A stretch of DNA of 64,000 nt. Origin: Metridium senile (Eukaryota; Cnidaria; Anthozoa; Actiniaria; Metridiidae). The stretch is from NCBI GenBank assembly GCA_949775045.1, contig OX459105.1:11175398-11239397 (forward strand). The letters run 5' to 3'. The translations under genes were made by a program, and so were the position numbers. The notes under the pieces are model-generated. The model worked only from the letters and a program-made list of their open reading frames with translations, was not told the DNA's origin and ran no database searches. The number at the start of each line of letters is the position of its first letter. Position 1 is the first letter of the stretch. Below, in pieces: positions 20,972-33,800 of the stretch.

Positions 20972-21694
20972 TTGAAAGTAGGGGAGATATTGAAGCCATT
21001 CGAAAGCAATTTGCAGCTCAAGATCCACCGGAAAGAACAGATTCTTTGGATTAAAACCTCGACAACTTATACTGTCTCACAACTTTTGCCGGTCAAAACT
21101 GTTGATAACTGGATAAAGAATATGCCTTCCAATGAATCTTCGAGTCGCCGTACCTCCGTGATCCAGGCTCCGGAGACTTTACAGCTTCGAAAAGTATCAT
21201 TAGGAGTTCCTGAAAGCCGATATAATAGACGACTTTCGACGTCTTCACAAGCAAGCACAATTTTCGGTCGTAGAAAGTCCTACGCCATGCCAAGGTTCGG
21301 AAACCCATCCGCTGAGTCTGCTCACCATGTTCCAAAGTACCTGAACAGCTACAAGACCGAGCCAAATGAGAATAAACGCTTTAGGACAAAAGCAGTGACG
21401 GATATCATTGAAAGTGTCTTCCAAGAGAAACTTTCAGATCTTGAGTACAGTGCAGACCACTGTAAAAGAATGGTTGCTCCAATTACGGAAGAAATCAAGG
21501 CCGAAGTGAAGCTTCTAGGTTTTGACCGTTTTAAAATTGTATGTGTGGTGCATATCGGTTCGTTGAACAACCAGGACGTACGGGTAGCAAGTAGGTGTTT
21601 ATGGGATGACTCTTTCGATCGTGTTGCCTCCTCCTCGTTCTGTAACGAAACTTTGTTCGCATCTGCTTCAGTTTTTGGAGTTTACAGAGAATAA
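20972..21694 (+). CDS. Tctex1-domain dynein light chain-like protein (2)
   Basis: The open frame gives 240 aa, but the start may be codon 51 (ATG at 21122), because the family's low-complexity Ser/Arg-rich N-terminus begins there (MPSNESSSRRTSVI) and the first 50 residues look unlike a domain. The Tctex1 domain covers about 136-239: helices AVTDIIESVFQEKL and ITEEIKAEVKLL, strands FKIVCVVHIGSL and VASRCLWDD, and a C-terminal TLFASASVFGVYRE. The SRCLWD and LFAxxxVF signatures match DYNLT5/TCTEX1D1-type members and paralogue 3. Expected role: dynein light chain or ciliary dynein-associated factor. Single exon with a TAA stop. A tandem repeat begins 60 bp downstream. Confidence 0.85.
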   Translation: MKVGEILKPFESNLQLKIHRKEQILWIKTSTTYTVSQLLPVKTVDNWIKNMPSNESSSRRTSVIQAPETLQLRKVSLGVPESRYNRRLSTSSQASTIFGRRKSYAMPRFGNPSAESAHHVPKYLNSYKTEPNENKRFRTKAVTDIIESVFQEKLSDLEYSADHCKRMVAPITEEIKAEVKLLGFDRFKIVCVVHIGSLNNQDVRVASRCLWDDSFDRVASSSFCNETLFASASVFGVYRE

Positions 21695-21756
21695 CAAATT
21701 AATGGCGGCATATAAACATACCATGGAAACTCCATCACAACTCATTTGTAGTTTAT

Positions 21757-22288
21757 GTCCGTTTATAAATCACCGAAACTCTATTTCTTGTAGTTTACAA
21801 ATGCCATAGCAAGTTAGAAAAACCTCCGGTACCCAGGGTAATGACAGCATTGCGCTATTTACAATTGAAATTTCCACAATGATGCAATACAAAAGTTTGA
21901 TTGGAATTCAGTAATTTCTGTTTGTTATAAATTATCACTGAAACCGTATTTCTTGTAGTTTACAAACTGTCATGCATATCTTTACAAATTCCATAAGGAC
22001 CATTAGCAAGATAAAATGACATCTACATGGTACCCATGCAGGGCAATGACAGCATTGCGCTAACAACAAAGTTCATCAATGATATGCAATGTACAAAAGT
22101 GTGATTGGAATTCTTAACCTCAATTAGTTATAAATCACTGAAACTCTATTTTTTGGAGTTTACAATCTCAAACAGTAATATTTACAAACGCCAAAACAAG
22201 ATAGAAAAACCTCTGGTAGCCATGGCAATGACAGCATTGCTCCAACTACAAAGCTCATCAATGATGCAATGTACAAAAGTTTGGAAGT
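21757..22288. repeat. Three ~165-200-bp tandem repeats 3' of the second Tctex1 gene
   Basis: Each unit contains TTATAAATCAC..GAAACTCTATTT, AATGACAGCATTGC and ATGCAATGTACAAAAGT (ends near 21890, 22101 and 22282). Units diverge by substitutions and small indels, so the array is older than the ISL2EU pair. Confidence 0.75.
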
Positions 22289-22457
22289 AGTTGAACACGA
22301 AATTGTAGTTATGTAAAATAATGCGTGCTGTAAAGGTATAGCTTTTTCTTTGTCTGATTTGATTGTCTGGTGCCCTCTTTATTAGAACTTTCATAATTTT
22401 AGTGCTATTTTTTTGTATTTAGAAAGAACTAGTACATGTACTATGCATCTACAACTA

Positions 22458-23258
22458 AGGGGTGGACCATTAGAAGTTGGGGGAGGGGGGGTGGCAATTC
22501 CCAAAATAAAAAACGTGCAAGGCCAATGCGCCCAAAAAAAAAATCCTGCACAGAGCCAAGCTAAAAAAAAAAAAACGTGCAGAACCTTGAGGGGTAGCGA
22601 ATGCTAAAATTTTAAAATCCGAGCCTGAGATTCTAGAACTATATCAGCCCATGCATTTATTGTATTTAAAAATTCTAGACTCCGAGACATCAAATGCACG
22701 AAAATCCGAGACTCCCGGGGAGACTTTAAGACATCAAAAACACAAAAATCCGAGACTTTCAGACATCAAAAACACGAAAATCCGAGACTTTGAGACATCA
22801 AAAACACAAAAATCCGAGACTTACGCTCTTTGTATCAGTATACAAAATATACCAAAACAAAATCGACCTCGGTGTGTTTTCCCGACAAAAAGTGAACAAA
22901 TCGCCCGAAAGTAAAACAAATCGCTGTGAAGTATCTGCGTGTTGTACCTAGCCTGAGAAAACAGACCTTGTTTTTTGCGGGGGAACGAGGAGCGAAACAA
23001 TGTCTGTTTTCTAAGGCTAGTTGTACCGGACTAATAAATAAAACGGAAAAACGGACTTTTTAAGAGTTTAACCAAAACACAAACAGTTGTTTTCGCTTTG
23101 AATTTCAGAGAACAAAATTCTGTAAAAAAAAAAAAAAAAAAACGTGCAAGACCTCTCTGGTCGAAAAAAAAATCTTGCACAAACGTGCGGCGAAAAAAAA
23201 TAACCTACACAAAAATATTGCCATCCCCCCTCCGCCAACTTCTAATGGTCCACCCCTA
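22458..23258. mobile_element. 801-bp G-tract MITE with internal minisatellite
   Basis: Ends AGGGGTGGACCATTAGAAGTT and the complement ...CTTCTAATGGTCCACCCCT, with GGGGGAGGGGGGG and CCCCCCTCCG just inside. Interior pieces AAAACGTGCA and AAATCCTGCAC recur at both sides. At about 22676-22822 a ~29-bp unit (AAATCCGAGACTTTNAGACATC) repeats four times. The shared GGACCATTAGAA core links it to 18325-18626. Confidence 0.75.
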
Positions 23259-23272
23259 AGCTGATCACACGA

Positions 23273-23564
23273 TAGAGTGCTTACACTATGTCCATGAAAT
23301 AGAATCTAAATAGTTCCTACATATTAGTTTTTATTTAGTGACTATTAGTCACTATCACTCAACTGGAACAGTTTTAGTAACAACTAGACCACAATACACA
23401 AGGGAAATCAAATACTCAAAACCATAGAAAGTTAATACTTTATTCATTGTGTATTGTCACTAAAGCTGTTCCAGTTGAGTGATAGTGACTAATAGTCACT
23501 AAATAAAAACAATTAGTTAGTAACTATTTAGATTTTATTTCATGGACATAGTGTAAGCACTCTA
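23273..23564. mobile_element. 292-bp foldback MITE, TAGAGTGC ends
   Basis: Arms of about 110 bp are nearly perfect complements, starting TAGAGTGCTTACACTATGTC and ending with its complement GCACTCTA. A smaller hairpin (CAATACAC/GTGTATTG) closes the loop. TA at each border fits a Tc1/mariner-like TA duplication. Degenerate ends of the same family appear at about 37470-37500 and 55905-55957. Confidence 0.85.
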
Positions 23565-24307
23565 CACAAAAGTTAACAACTATTCACCTATATGGTTAGA
23601 AGAAAGACACAATTATTTCTCAACATGGGTTTTGTATATTGAAAAAAAAAAACCTCCATCTACAATAACCCTTTGTTTATTTAGCAAAGAAAGTTTGTCG
23701 AATTTGACTCTGTAGTGAAACATATGCCTAGTCCGCTTTCGATTTCCAGTTGCCATGCTCACCAAAAAAACAAACTCCGGTTAATTTGAGACGAGTTTAT
23801 TTAAAAAAATCCTATACCTTCAGTTTTCAAGGCAGAATGCCAAAACTTTCAGAGAATGCTTATTTGAAATTTTTTTCCGAACTTAGGCATTTTTATTTTG
23901 CTACTCTAATCATTTTTGATTGACAAGGTCACGTGCTGTCCTGTAAAGGACCTATTCATATAATTACATAGTGTTGTTTGTAAATATATAAAAAAGAATG
24001 TGGAAAACGTGAATATATGTGATAATTTTAACCTGTTTAGAATAGCTTGTCAGAGAGTTTCAGAGGATTCTATGCATGTTTTCCTAGCTCTTGATTGGCA
24101 GATTTGTGGAAGACTGCACATAACGTCATTGAATTCAGCAACCCTTTATTTACTTGTCAGTGACCCAAGTCTATGGATTATTTACCTTGCGTCTATCGGG
24201 TTGTTTTCATTGGCGTTGTCTGTCTGATTGAAACGTGCACCTACAACGTAAAAGGTTGTAAAAGCTCAACAAAAACTATTTACGTAGAGGTGATGCCGGT
24301 TTTTTTT
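23565..24307. other. Non-coding DNA, no recognisable feature
   Basis: I see A-runs near 23640 and short ORFs (24000-24227, 24173-24442) without domain features. Nothing can be assigned. Confidence 0.5.
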
Positions 24308-24473
24308 CACTGCGAGCAGTACCTACCTCCCTCCGGATTCCGAGGAAAACGAGAGAAAAATGAGCCCTTACATAAAACACGGGAGGGGCGCTGGGAGAGG
24401 AAAAGTCTCGCCCCCAATCCCCGCTCGTCTGTGTTTTATTAAAATTAAAAAAGTAGGGACTGTTCGCAGTCTA
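24308..24473. mobile_element. MITE of the TAGACTGCGAGCAG family
   Basis: Left end ACTGCGAGCAGTACCTACC with CCCTCCGGATTC, right end AAGTAGGGACTGTTCGCAGTCTA. T-run flanks (GTTTTTTTT on both sides) fit a 9-bp duplication, although a homopolymer cannot prove it. Confidence 0.65.
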
Positions 24474-24828
24474 TGTTTTTTTTTCTCTGATAATGGTTCA
24501 TTATCTTTATCTGCGCATACGCACATGTACGTATAAACATCGGGGATTTGGTATCTGGTCAGTTAGTGCGCGGCTTTTGGTGCTAATGTCCCGATTCCAG
24601 ATGACCTCGCTCACTGCTTCGACTTCTTTCCTTTCCGTGTAACTTTCTAAGCTACACACGGAAAGAGTTGAAACAAACAATGCAAAAACACCCGTAAAAG
24701 AACCAGGCTAAGATATACCACATAAACAAATAAAACGAAAAAAGCGCAGCTCTGTATACAAAAGCGATGGGCTTTTTTTTGTACGTTATAAAAGGATACC
24801 AATAAATGCCCTAAAAGCTAAGAACTAT

Positions 24829-25138
24829 CCGGGGGGAGGAGGGCCGGGGGGAGGGGTACTCCCTTAGAAAATGGATAAGGGTGTTCGACGGACGGTTTTG
24901 AAAATAACCCTAAAAGGTACACATAAATTAACTCAGATAGTGATTTCAGACCCTAAATGGTACGACTACATTAAAATATTTTCAATATGTATAATCGTAA
25001 GTTCGAAAACTGTCCTAAAAGGTACGGTGCCAGTTCAAGACTCTAAAAGGTACGCGAGGGTCTTATGTTCGACTTTAAAAGGTCCGTCGGGCACCCCTAT
25101 CCATTTTTTAAGGGAGTCCCCCCCCCCCCCCCCCCCGG
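24829..25138. mobile_element. G-tract MITE with internal CCTAAAAGGTAC repeats
   Basis: Inverted repeats of about 50 bp: GGGGTACTCCCTTAGAAAAT and GGATAAGGGTGTTCGACGG at the left, complement in 25088-25120 at the right, bordered by G and C tracts. The interior repeats YCTAAAAGGTAC four times (24911, 25013, 25043, 25073, the last degenerate). The same motif appears at about 40067, 40183, 40234, 47787 and 54858, so this marks a dispersed family. Confidence 0.7.
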
Positions 25139-25307
25139 GAGAACCATATTGTACGTCCCTTTATATAGCCGAAGCTAATCTTTCATAGAGCTCAATTTAC
25201 TCTCTCCCAGTGCTCCGTTTTAAGGGTATTTATATTAAAGCTAATGATTAGCGTGATACCCGATACTTTTACCCCTGATTCCCATCGGGAACCGAACTGG
25301 TACAGAC

Positions 25308-26722
25308 GTGCATGTACTTTTCCCGTACTTAAACAGGAAGTTCCGGTATAAAAGAGAAATGGCCAGGCCAAATTGAGCTCATTAGCCAATCAGATGCCGA
25401 GAAGAGAGAATCTAAGCGAAGCCGTGAAGGCGTTTTGACTTTGTGATTTTGAACAAATGAAGAGTTTTTTCGCTGTTATTAGAAATATTTTTCATTAATA
25501 TTTTGAAAAAAATCACTATTTATCAAGTGGTAATGTCAATAGATATTGTAAACATAGCAAAAAACGTGAAACAATTCGTTAACACAAGAAAATTAAATCT
25601 TATCCCCATGACTTTATTGTTTCTTCGTTCAAAAAAGCATGACTTGTACACCAAACAAACGTCTATTTATAAGTTGTCCTTATGTATAAAAATCAAATCT
25701 TAAAATATTTGTAAAGCAAAAAAAACTAATCAATTTTGTTTTTTTGTTTTCTGCAGTATTTTGCATATAATCGATATAAAAACTGATCTAACATGCATGA
25801 AATACACAACAAAACAAGATGCTAATTTACATAATTTCGTACCTTGTCTTTTGAACAGCCGATGAAAATACCTCTGTAATGTTCTTTATAATTGTTTTTA
25901 TTGATGTATTGGTAATAGAAAGCAAAAGTGGACGTCCATAACATGCAAAACTTGAAATTTTACAACACAGATATCGTTCAAAATCATTGTTCTTGACGTG
26001 TAAAAAAGTTCAACTTTTCTCGATCTTCTTCAACAGTCAAATAGGTTTCAAACTTTGATTACCAGCAATTGAAGTCCTCTTTTAGTGTATTTCGTCGATC
26101 TTTTGCTTTTTTATCCGTTGAAGGTTGTATGTCTTCGGCAAACATCCAAATTTCTCGACAAACATGTTGAAAAATAGTTGTTATTTTTGCTCCATGATCC
26201 TTCCTTGTAATTCAAAGACGACGTCAGTTTTTCTTTCAAGTCAAAGGCATGATATGTAAGAAGAGATTTTTCCGTTTTTCCAGACTCTATTTGCGATAAA
26301 TAAACTTCAATTTCCTTCAAAATGAAGAGTATATCTTTCTCTTTGCGAAGCAAGGTCTCCCGGATATGCAAACGCGTCCGCTTATAAAATTGGCGGGAAT
26401 TTTCCCGCGTGTTTTGATTTACAATTTTTTTAAAGCTTTTCACCCTAAATTTTACAATAAATTCTGGCATAATCAATATTATTTTCGTCTTTTATGATAA
26501 AGTGTTTAATAGGCAGTCGATTTAATTGATTGATTTTACGATTTGAAGCTAGCTTTATTGTTTATCGCAAATTATTTCTGAGATGTCAAGATAGGAGCTG
26601 TGCCCTCAGCCATGTTTTTTTTAACAAATCGGCAGCCATGAAGCTCTGCTGACGTGAGATGGCCCTTTTTATAGTGGAACTTCCTGTTTAATGTTATGTA
26701 CGGAAGCAATTAAGTACATGAT
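25308..26722. mobile_element. 1.4-kb element with AAACAGGAAGTTCC inverted ends
   Basis: TTAAACAGGAAGTTCC at 25329 and its complement ending at 26691 are inverted. Similarity continues inward (TATAAAAG, GGCC) and outward (CATGTACTT...CGTAC), giving degenerate terminal repeats of at least 50 bp. Apart from one 121-aa frame no coding capacity is seen. A nested AGCTCAATTT/AAATTGAGCT pair at about 25190-25380 may be a separate small insert. Confidence 0.55.
26111..26476 (-). CDS. Hypothetical 121-aa ORF inside the 1.4-kb inverted-repeat element
   Basis: Lys/Glu-rich, probably helical (RETLLRKEKDILFILKEIEV), with no zinc ligands or catalytic motif that I recognise. It could be a remnant of a transposon protein or a chance frame. 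There is no intron, start-context or homology argument for it. Confidence 0.15.
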   Translation of the reverse strand: MIMPEFIVKFRVKSFKKIVNQNTRENSRQFYKRTRLHIRETLLRKEKDILFILKEIEVYLSQIESGKTEKSLLTYHAFDLKEKLTSSLNYKEGSWSKNNNYFSTCLSRNLDVCRRHTTFNG

Positions 26723-29700
26723 AAGCTTGCCGTATGAATCTGGCCATTAAAAGCATTAACATTCAACTCAACAAAAAATATCCCTTGGGGGAGGGGTCAA
26801 TAATATCTGTGTGTTTTTACCACAGGACGCCCACTCATTGCCACGACAATTATACACAAATACCATACATATTCTGCGAGCCACTTAATGTGAAGTGAGT
26901 GCAAAGTATTTAGTATTAAGTGCATATAGAGTGTTAATGACTTCAGTGGGAAACCAAAGGCTTATATTACACAAACGAGAAAAACCTAAGGAATTGAAAT
27001 TAAAGTTAAAGCCAATCTTTTAGCTATAATTTGAAAAGAAGTATTGAATTGAAATGCGTTTAGTGTATGAGTGAAATAAAATAATGAAAAATTATCATGT
27101 ATCTTTATTTGTATACATGTATACACAAGAGAAAGTTTTTGGCGGAAACCCAATGCTTAATGCTTATGGAATTCAAATTAAAGGAAGCTTTACTAAACCT
27201 GGAAACTGCGATATTTTAGGTAATTAGGTAATTTTCTTATGAAATTGTATAACCAAAGTTCTTGTGATTAGAATTAAGAGTTTGCGTACTATATATACAT
27301 TAGGATATCAATTTGTGAAGTAAAAGGTTATGGTGTGAAACCAAAATCTGGATTATATTTTACAAACCTATCGGTTCTTCTAAAAAATATTCTTGTAAAT
27401 TTTATCCTGACTTTTTTAACAGAAAACAATATTTTGACTTATTCAAAAATTTACGTCCTGCAGTACTAGTGGCATATTCATTTGAAGCCAGAGTACAGAA
27501 TGTTTTGTGAGAAAATAAAATTAAAGGCTTCTATTACATAAACAACTGCGACCTCTTGAATTCAAATAAAAGGTGTCTTTATTTTTCACAGGAAACAATA
27601 GTCTAGCTAGTTCAAAGTTTACTTACTAAAAATGTTTTTTAATTTGGAAAGTGCAAAGGTTAGGTAAGTATTCCAAAAAATATATAAATACGATATATGT
27701 CGAAACGCATTGTGATTTCGTGTAGAACTAATGACAAGCCATATAAAATGATGATCGGATGGACCCTAAAATTACGGAAAGCGATATTTTAAGCATATAA
27801 TCTCATTAGGGCTAACGATGATGAGTTTTAACGAAGATTTTGTTGTATGAATTCAGTTCTAAGTTCTTGTGTTAGGAAGGTTTGTTCATGCAAGAATACA
27901 TGTAGCTGATAAGGAGCTAAATTCTACAAGTGTTGGATTGTGATGCTAATTTGGCAACTATTTCCACAACATATTTTTTAATGTTCTTTGTTCTAATAAC
28001 AATGGTTGGTTGGCAAAACCATAACAAAATACGTCACTGTACGTCCACCTATATTTGGGAAAAGTGTAAATTTAACTCTAGGGTTTTCAACAGAGCCAAC
28101 TTAGACGGTAAGGATACTCGAGCCGTGAACACTTGACGTTTTTCATGTTATTATTTTCAGAACCTTCTACGCTTCAAAATCTCTAAAAATAAAGCAGTGA
28201 GTTCAAATACAGTAAGTGTTCGCAATACAACTATTTCTAATCTTATTACTGAAGGGATTGGGGGAAAAATAAAAGCGGTTCACGAGCTGGCATCTTTATA
28301 ACAGGATTTCCTGCTTAGGAGAGTAAAAATAATTGCTTCTGAACCCACTATATAAGGGGCAACCATCGGACAAAAAAAAAAAAAAACATTTATCTCAGCT
28401 GTAAATAAAAAAAAAACATAGTGAAAGGAAAAGAATTTGATCGGAACAGTTTAGTCGCTTTCGAGAATCGCCCAACTGAAACCACAAAAGTTATTTCAAA
28501 ACTGTGTCTTAGTAGTAGCTGCAGCTAAACCTATTTTTAAAAGTATTATGGTCGCTGAAATAAGTAAACAGGATGTCAAGATCTTTTGATATAGGTACTT
28601 TATATATTGCATCAACTCTAAAAGGCTTTTCAGAAACAATTTACAAAACTACAATAATGTATAACAATAATGAACCAACATTTTTGTATAAGCGATACAG
28701 TTGAAAATACGCTATTTACTGTAATAGTAGTTTTTCTTTAAGCTTCCTTTTGAATAGGATATTGTTCTATGTTCATAACGTATTAAGAGGCGTTCAACAT
28801 CATTGGTTTCATTGAAGATCAGCCTTCACTGACTAAATATTGAGTATGCTGTCCTATCAATTTAATTAAATACTGTCCCATATATACTTATTTTGTAAAC
28901 ACGTATCTTTAATGAGATCAAAACTGACTTAGATCGACCTACTCATTCTCATATTTCAAATTGCTCTTAATTAAAGAACACACACTTTAGATTTGAGTTG
29001 ATAAGGAAAGACGTCTTGCACGACAACCACAACCTTTCTAGTAAATTCTATATTGATGAAAGGTAATTAAATATACATAAATCAAATTTTGTACAAATTG
29101 AATTACCAATGTGCCTTAGGGTTTATTTGTAAGTTGTAAGGTCACTATTTGTGAACAATCTCCTATATAAAACTATTTCAAAAAAGCTTGCCATAAGCGA
29201 TAGGAGGTAGGTCGCCCCAAGCCAAGAATAGTTTCGTGATCTTAGAACGCTCAAAAACATAAGGCGGTCAGTATTTTGCCTGGTGTGCATCTGTAGTGCT
29301 AAATGACCCGCTTATCCTAATCCAGATCGCTCTATTGAGAGTTATAGCAATTCACGATCTGATCTTTTGGTCTTGTTTCCAGGTCGTGTAAAAGTGTCCT
29401 CTCAACACTCAGAGGATAGATAACCAAGGTCAATAATCTCTTAATATTTTTGGTTTTCAGAATTATTTTGGAATTTAAACACAACGCATTTTCTTATAAT
29501 TTTGTGTGTTTTAGATGAGTTCTGGAGAATTAATGTTTGACATACTGCAAGTTTTTTTACTTTCTCTTATTCGCAAATTCAGTTTGCATGCGCATTTGAA
29601 ATGAGTTCTGAAGACATCTTTTTTTAGATTTCCTCATATTCACAAATTATTTGTATTAAGTTTGCGGCTAGTTATTCATGAGATAAAACCATCATCATCC

Positions 29701-30439
29701 AGTTGAGCTAGCTCGGACTTTAAAGATTAAACCACTCTTCTCTAAGACGATCAAGTGCATTTAAAATGAATTCTGAAGTTGAAGGAAGTATATATTGACA
29801 TATTTGAATTTTCCAGAGATTCTCCCATTGGCAAATTATTTATATAATTCAATTAATACTGTTATTAAGCTTACAGTTTACTGCTTCATCAGATGATTTG
29901 TTCAAGCGCACATGAAAATACTTCTACAAGTAAGGAAGAACTGTTGACATTTTTGGGATTTTCCAGACTTTTTTCATCTGTATGTTACATTCATGATCAG
30001 GTTAGGATTTGTCCACTTCAAGAGAGATTTGTGAATATGCATAATCATATGTTTATGGACAATTCGCGAGTATCGTCGTACACACTAGATCATTATATAA
30101 GGTCTCTTATATTAAACTCATATTAGCCTCTTTCATGTATATTCCAAATGATTCTGAAATCACTCTTTTTCAAAATGCAATTCCATTAATTCTAAAGGAT
30201 TTCTTGATTTCACCAGTTCATATCGCAAATTTATATAACATTCCAATCCAGTGATAACATCTTCAAAAAATGTTTTTTTAACTCTTTTGTACATTTGTAC
30301 TTAATGTAAAGACTACTTCACACACCAACTCAAAAATGTATTGCATCCAATATTGCTTTTGACAACTGAGAAACAAACTGATGAAGTTTCTATTAAACTT
30401 CTCTATAGTGAACTTGAATGTCCATAGTCTATAAACACT
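26723..30439. other. Non-coding AT-rich DNA with degenerate repeats and an exon-like duplicate
   Basis: No complete gene. 26940-27620 carries loosely repeated segments (GGAAACC..., ATTAAAGG, TTACATAAAC). Segment 28090-28215 is paralogous to 46300-46430 and contains a short splice-site-bounded block, described in the findings. 29515-30010 is a degenerate tandem repeat. Confidence 0.5.
29515..30010. repeat. Degenerate ~120-bp tandem repeat
   Basis: Four loosely related units share AAATGAGTTCTGAAG, TTGACATATTTG, TTTTCCAGA and TTCNCAAATTATTT blocks. The 77-aa ORF at 29893-30126 lies in the last unit and is not a convincing gene. Confidence 0.5.
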
Positions 30440-30475
30440 TAGTCTCCCTCGCAGGAACGGCTGCGAGGGAGACTA
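30440..30475. mobile_element. 36-bp micro-MITE with 9-bp target duplication
   Basis: TAGTCTCCCTCGCAG, a 6-bp loop (GAACGG), then the exact complement CTGCGAGGGAGACTA. The flanks are the direct repeat ATAAACACT (30431-30439 and 30476-30484). The TAG...CTA ends and 9-bp duplication match the families at 19139 and 47958. Confidence 0.8.
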
Positions 30476-30679
30476 ATAAACACTTTGAACAGTTGATGTT
30501 TCAATGCATGTGACAAATTAAAGTTGCTGAATATTTCCTGGGTACCAGAGGTTATTTTCTACTTGCTGTAGCGTTTGCAAATCTGACGGTTTGTGAACAC
30601 AAACAAATGATAAATACAAATACTAGTACTAGATCAAGAAACCCTCTAGTTTCTAGGGCATGCTGGATATTTCCTGTAT

Positions 30680-31261
30680 TTATGAAACAGTGAAAACCGT
30701 ACAGACAGCAAAAAGAGAATTATTCCTAAAACTTGCTGTAGCAAAACTGTCGTTGTCTGGATCCCACAAACACTGACTTGTAATCTCAATCCCCTGATCT
30801 CTGATTTCGCCGATGTAGACAACAGCGACAACTTTGGTATTTGTCTTCGTGAGTTCACGTACTCTGTTCTCCACAGCTTGAGTGATAATAGCGGCCTGCT
30901 TAACACACTCTTCGCTCACATAACTCTTTTCTTCAAGTTGCTTCTCCAGTTCTTCCAAAACGATTTGCCTCAAACGCTCATTAGATTCAAATTCCTTGTC
31001 AAAGTCTTTCAAATCGGCAATACTGTCGCGTGCGATGCTTTTCAGTTCTAGGTTGGTGGATTCAGTGCGTTTATCAGGCTCCTGATCACCATGCCAAGTA
31101 CTTGAACGAGGACGACGTCCATTGAAGAAGAAAGCGATACCAGAAGCTATGGAGTTGATACTCGTAGTTTTCAAGCGCTCTTTCTGTCGTTCTTGTCGAA
31201 AACCAGGGTCTAAGGAGTTGAATGTGACCGAACGTTTTCTGCTGACTATTTTCGATGTCAT
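30680..31261 (-). CDS. Tctex1-domain dynein light chain-like protein (3)
   Basis: Single exon, 193 aa, encoded opposite to the other two. A basic, Ser/Thr-rich N-terminus (SRKRSVTFNSLD) is followed by an acidic stretch and a Tctex1 domain at about 95-192: helices LRQIVLEELEKQLEEK and CVKQAAIITQAVENRVREL, strands TKVVAVVYIGEI and TSQCLWDPDNDSFATASF, and a C-terminal NSLFAVCTVFTVS. It is closest to paralogue 2 (QCLWD versus RCLWD; SLFAxxxVF). Probably a dynein light chain subunit or ciliary adaptor. Part of its 3' flank is repeated at 32417-32560. Confidence 0.85.
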   Translation of the reverse strand: MTSKIVSRKRSVTFNSLDPGFRQERQKERLKTTSINSIASGIAFFFNGRRPRSSTWHGDQEPDKRTESTNLELKSIARDSIADLKDFDKEFESNERLRQIVLEELEKQLEEKSYVSEECVKQAAIITQAVENRVRELTKTNTKVVAVVYIGEIRDQGIEITSQCLWDPDNDSFATASFRNNSLFAVCTVFTVS

Positions 31262-33584
<2,323 letters not shown>

Positions 33585-33800
33585 AATTTCCAATAATTCT
33601 GAACTGTCATTTCACTAAAGACCCAGGCTGCAAATGAATCATTAATGTTATTTACATCACCATTAGTTACAATTCACTTTTATTTATCAGCGTCTTTTAA
33701 TTATAGGTCCAATTTGCACCAGCCCAAGCTAGGCGTCCAAATGATAACAGCTCATCAAACTCACAAAGACTTCAGCAAAGTCATGCAGATGCCTTTGTTA

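Noticed and set aside
14977..22288. CRISPR-like arrays in the tandem repeats
   Set aside because: The repeats are contiguous, degenerate units without constant-length unique spacers, in a eukaryotic setting.
22651..22914. 87-aa ORF with repeated ETSN/KSET motifs
   Set aside because: It reads the 29-bp minisatellite inside a MITE.
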